6,829 bases of DNA from JBCBZH01 sp039815415 (GTDB lineage: Bacteria; Bacteroidota; Rhodothermia; Rhodothermales; Rubricoccaceae), in NCBI GenBank assembly GCA_039815415.1, contig JBCBZH010000244.1, forward strand, positions 1-6,829, given 5' to 3'. The position numbers and the translations under genes were made by a program. Below are positions 4,769 through 6,829 of this stretch, piece after piece. Every line of letters starts with the position of its first letter. Position 1 is the first letter of the stretch. The notes under the pieces are model-generated. The model was not told where the DNA came from, did no database searches, and saw only the letters and a program-made list of their open reading frames with translations.

Positions 4769-6829
4769 ATGTTCCGCCTTGCTTCTCTTGTCGTGCTGGC
4801 GGCATGTCTCGCCAGCCCGACCTTCGCCCAGACCTGCACCACCTCGTGGACCAGCGCCTCCGGCGGCGTGTGGTCGACCGCGGCCAACTGGTCGGACGGC
4901 GTCCCTACATCTGCCGACACCGCATGTGTCACCGCCTCGGGGACCTACGCTGTCTCACTCGATCAAGACCAGGCCCTCGGCGGGCTGGTGGTGGGCGGGA
5001 CCAGTGGCACGCAAACACTGGTGCTCAATGCGACGCTGTCGACGCTCGGATCGGGCACCATCGGCGCCAATGGCGTCGTCGAGATCGAGAACAGCGCCAA
5101 CTGCGGGTCCTGCGACGGGCTTCCCGACGTAACCGGTACGCTCACCGTCGAGGGCACGCTCGTCCACACTGCGCTTACGGGGCTCCTGAGCAGTGGCGGG
5201 ACTGTGGACATCGCACCGGGCGGAACGCTCCGCGTGCGGACAGGGGTTGGCACTATCATGGGCCAGGGAGGTCCCGACCGTCGCTCGCGCTTCATCATTC
5301 GAGGGACGCTTCTCTTCGACGCGGAGGGACAGGCTCCGCAATCGACGGTCCTCGGAGCACTGGACCTTGCGGGCGGGACCCTGGCCAGTACCGGCGGGCG
5401 CGTGATCTTCTGGAGCCAGGGGCAATGGAGCGGCGGCACGTTTGATGTGACGGAGGGAGCCACCTTCTTCTTTGGAGCAAGCAACGGCAGCACGGGTCTC
5501 TACGAGGTCTCGGGAACGATCACGGGCACGCCTGCAGGCAAGGTTGAATTCAGCAACGGTGCCATCCTTGCTGCTGCCTCCGGCGACGCGGTGTTAGATG
5601 TGGGTGGCACTGGCATTGAGATCGCACCCGGGAGCGGGCAATCCACGGTCGTGACAAGCACGGGTGGCGAGATGGTCAACGCTGGGCGGCTCAAGGTGGG
5701 AGGCAACGGACTGTGGGTTGAGCAAGGCGTTTTGAGGAATGAGGGGGTAATGGAGGTCCGCACCTCACTCTTCATCAACCGTGGGGGTGTCGTTCGCAAC
5801 GAGAGCACAATGGAGTTCATCCAGGCCGGACGGGCTCTCTCTCAGGACGGGACGGGCAGTCTCATCAACACGGCGCTGCTCACGGCGCGGCGGGAAGCGG
5901 AGACAGGCCTCGCCATCGTCTCGCTTGGGTCCACACTGCGGAGTCAGCCGGGTAGCGAACTCCGTCCACTCAAAGGCGCCCGCCTTCAGCTCGACCCCCC
6001 GGGTTCGGCCTCACTCCCGGAGGGCATGCAGCTCACCGGCGACGGAGAGGTGCTCATTGGCAGTACCGAGCTGGCCATTGAGGGAACTATCAGCCCGGGG
6101 ACGGAGGCGACCCCTCTCGACACGCTCCGCATCGGGAACTGGTTCTTCCTGTCCAAGGTGGCCGGGAATCCTCAGCTCGTTGTGGACGTGGCCGCAGGCG
6201 GCGCGAGTGATCTGTTGGAGATCCAGCGGGGGCCGGGGCCGTCCGGATCGGTTCGTCTCGCCGGAGCGCTCGTGGTCCGTGTGGCCGACGGCTACACGCC
6301 CCAGGCGGGCGACACGTTCACAGTTCTACGCACCATCAACACCACGAATGACATCGAGGACGACTTCGATGTGGTGGCAGTCGAGGGAGCCCCTGTGGGC
6401 ATTGCGTTCGTTGCGGAGCGCAACGAGGACAACTCCGAGATCCGCGTTCGCGCGGTCTCGGTGGACCCGAATGCAGAGTTCCAGGCTTCCGCCGAGGCCC
6501 TCCTTGGGGGCGGCGAACGGTTGCTATTCCTGAGTGGCCCCGGCGCCGGGGGCGTGACCGCCGCACGGCTCGAGTGCGTGGAATGTCTCGACGACGAGGC
6601 ATTCGGAACCATTCCGACGACGGTCAACGGGAGCGCGAGCTTGCGGGAAGTGCGGGTCGATCTCACCAGCCCGAGGGCGTACGGGTTCTACGAGCTGGTG
6701 CTAGAGCGCACCGCGCGCCCGGATACGACCATTCCACTCACGGTCCGGCCGTTCTTGAGCTACGTCGTGATGGACGACGGCTTGAACAATGGAATCGCGG
6801 TTCGGCCAACCGGGTTGGACTACAACTGG
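4769..6829 (+). CDS. Exported beta-helix-like protein with autotransporter-type cap, 3' end outside window
   Basis: Partial gene, 687 codons visible, open at the right edge. Residues 1-20 are a signal peptide with probable cleavage at TFA|QT; an LAAC sequence at 10-13 also resembles a lipobox. Residues 27-46 carry the WTSASGGVWSTAANWSDGVP motif common at the N-terminus of secreted beta-helical or adhesin-like proteins. Residues 60-440 are rich in Gly, Thr, Val and Asn with short turns such as GTLTVEGTL, GGTFDV and NEGVMEV, as expected for a parallel beta-solenoid. Residues 439-535 (GTISPG, DTLRIG, SDLLEI, RLAGALVV, GYTPQAGDTFTVL) resemble the end of autotransporter passengers and related PEP-CTERM-type proteins. 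A different beta-rich segment starts near 575. Cys pairs occur at 112/115 and 603/606, besides C23 and C53. No enzyme motif was recognised. Likely surface or extracellular; function unknown. Start chosen for the signal peptide; no Shine-Dalgarno. Confidence 0.88.
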   Translation, partial: MFRLASLVVLAACLASPTFAQTCTTSWTSASGGVWSTAANWSDGVPTSADTACVTASGTYAVSLDQDQALGGLVVGGTSGTQTLVLNATLSTLGSGTIGANGVVEIENSANCGSCDGLPDVTGTLTVEGTLVHTALTGLLSSGGTVDIAPGGTLRVRTGVGTIMGQGGPDRRSRFIIRGTLLFDAEGQAPQSTVLGALDLAGGTLASTGGRVIFWSQGQWSGGTFDVTEGATFFFGASNGSTGLYEVSGTITGTPAGKVEFSNGAILAAASGDAVLDVGGTGIEIAPGSGQSTVVTSTGGEMVNAGRLKVGGNGLWVEQGVLRNEGVMEVRTSLFINRGGVVRNESTMEFIQAGRALSQDGTGSLINTALLTARREAETGLAIVSLGSTLRSQPGSELRPLKGARLQLDPPGSASLPEGMQLTGDGEVLIGSTELAIEGTISPGTEATPLDTLRIGNWFFLSKVAGNPQLVVDVAAGGASDLLEIQRGPGPSGSVRLAGALVVRVADGYTPQAGDTFTVLRTINTTNDIEDDFDVVAVEGAPVGIAFVAERNEDNSEIRVRAVSVDPNAEFQASAEALLGGGERLLFLSGPGAGGVTAARLECVECLDDEAFGTIPTTVNGSASLREVRVDLTSPRAYGFYELVLERTARPDTTIPLTVRPFLSYVVMDDGLNNGIAVRPTGLDYNW

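Noticed and set aside
4410..4805. Minus-strand open frame of 131 codons in the intergenic region
   Set aside because: Its translation is rich in Arg, Pro and Ser with no motif, and it overlaps both the signal-peptide start of the secreted protein and the sigma-gene promoter region.

Overview
The window is GC-rich, tightly packed bacterial DNA with four protein genes, two of them cut by the window edges. No RNA gene, mobile element or CRISPR array was seen. The gene types are an ECF-like sigma factor next to transmembrane Ser/Thr kinases with TPR repeats, and a secreted beta-rich protein opening with a 'GGxWsxaaNWsxGvP' motif. This mix is common in high-GC Rhodothermota/Bacteroidota relatives such as Rhodothermales, and also occurs in Planctomycetota, Acidobacteriota and Gemmatimonadota. 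The chosen start codons lack Shine-Dalgarno sequences, which fits the Bacteroidota side. The assignment is an inference from gene style; no marker gene is present.

Layout: on the minus strand, read right to left, are the sigma factor (4386 to 3781), a full-length receptor-type kinase with a C-terminal TPR region (kinase A, 3582 to 1267) and a second, paralogous kinase (kinase B, 1173 to beyond position 1). Gaps of 198 and 93 bp separate them. Divergently, on the plus strand, a gene starts at 4769 and runs off the right edge. It encodes an exported, beta-helix-like protein that contains an autotransporter-passenger-like capping segment. The 382 bp between the divergent starts hold several inverted repeats and a weak AT-rich promoter-like box, but no convincing gene.

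How the parts may work together: no anti-sigma gene is visible. The sigma factor lacks the acidic residues usually found in region 2.2 and has threonines there (NTTA, residues 51-54). In Vibrio parahaemolyticus, EcfP also lacks this acidic motif and is activated when the kinase PknT phosphorylates a threonine in region 2.2. The natural hypothesis is that one or both kinases sense something outside the membrane through their TPR regions and switch on the sigma factor by phosphorylation. The divergent secreted protein is a candidate target gene. Two details stand out: kinase B has His in place of the Mg-binding Asn of the catalytic loop, and both kinase genes share a conserved DNA block about 50 nt upstream of their starts.
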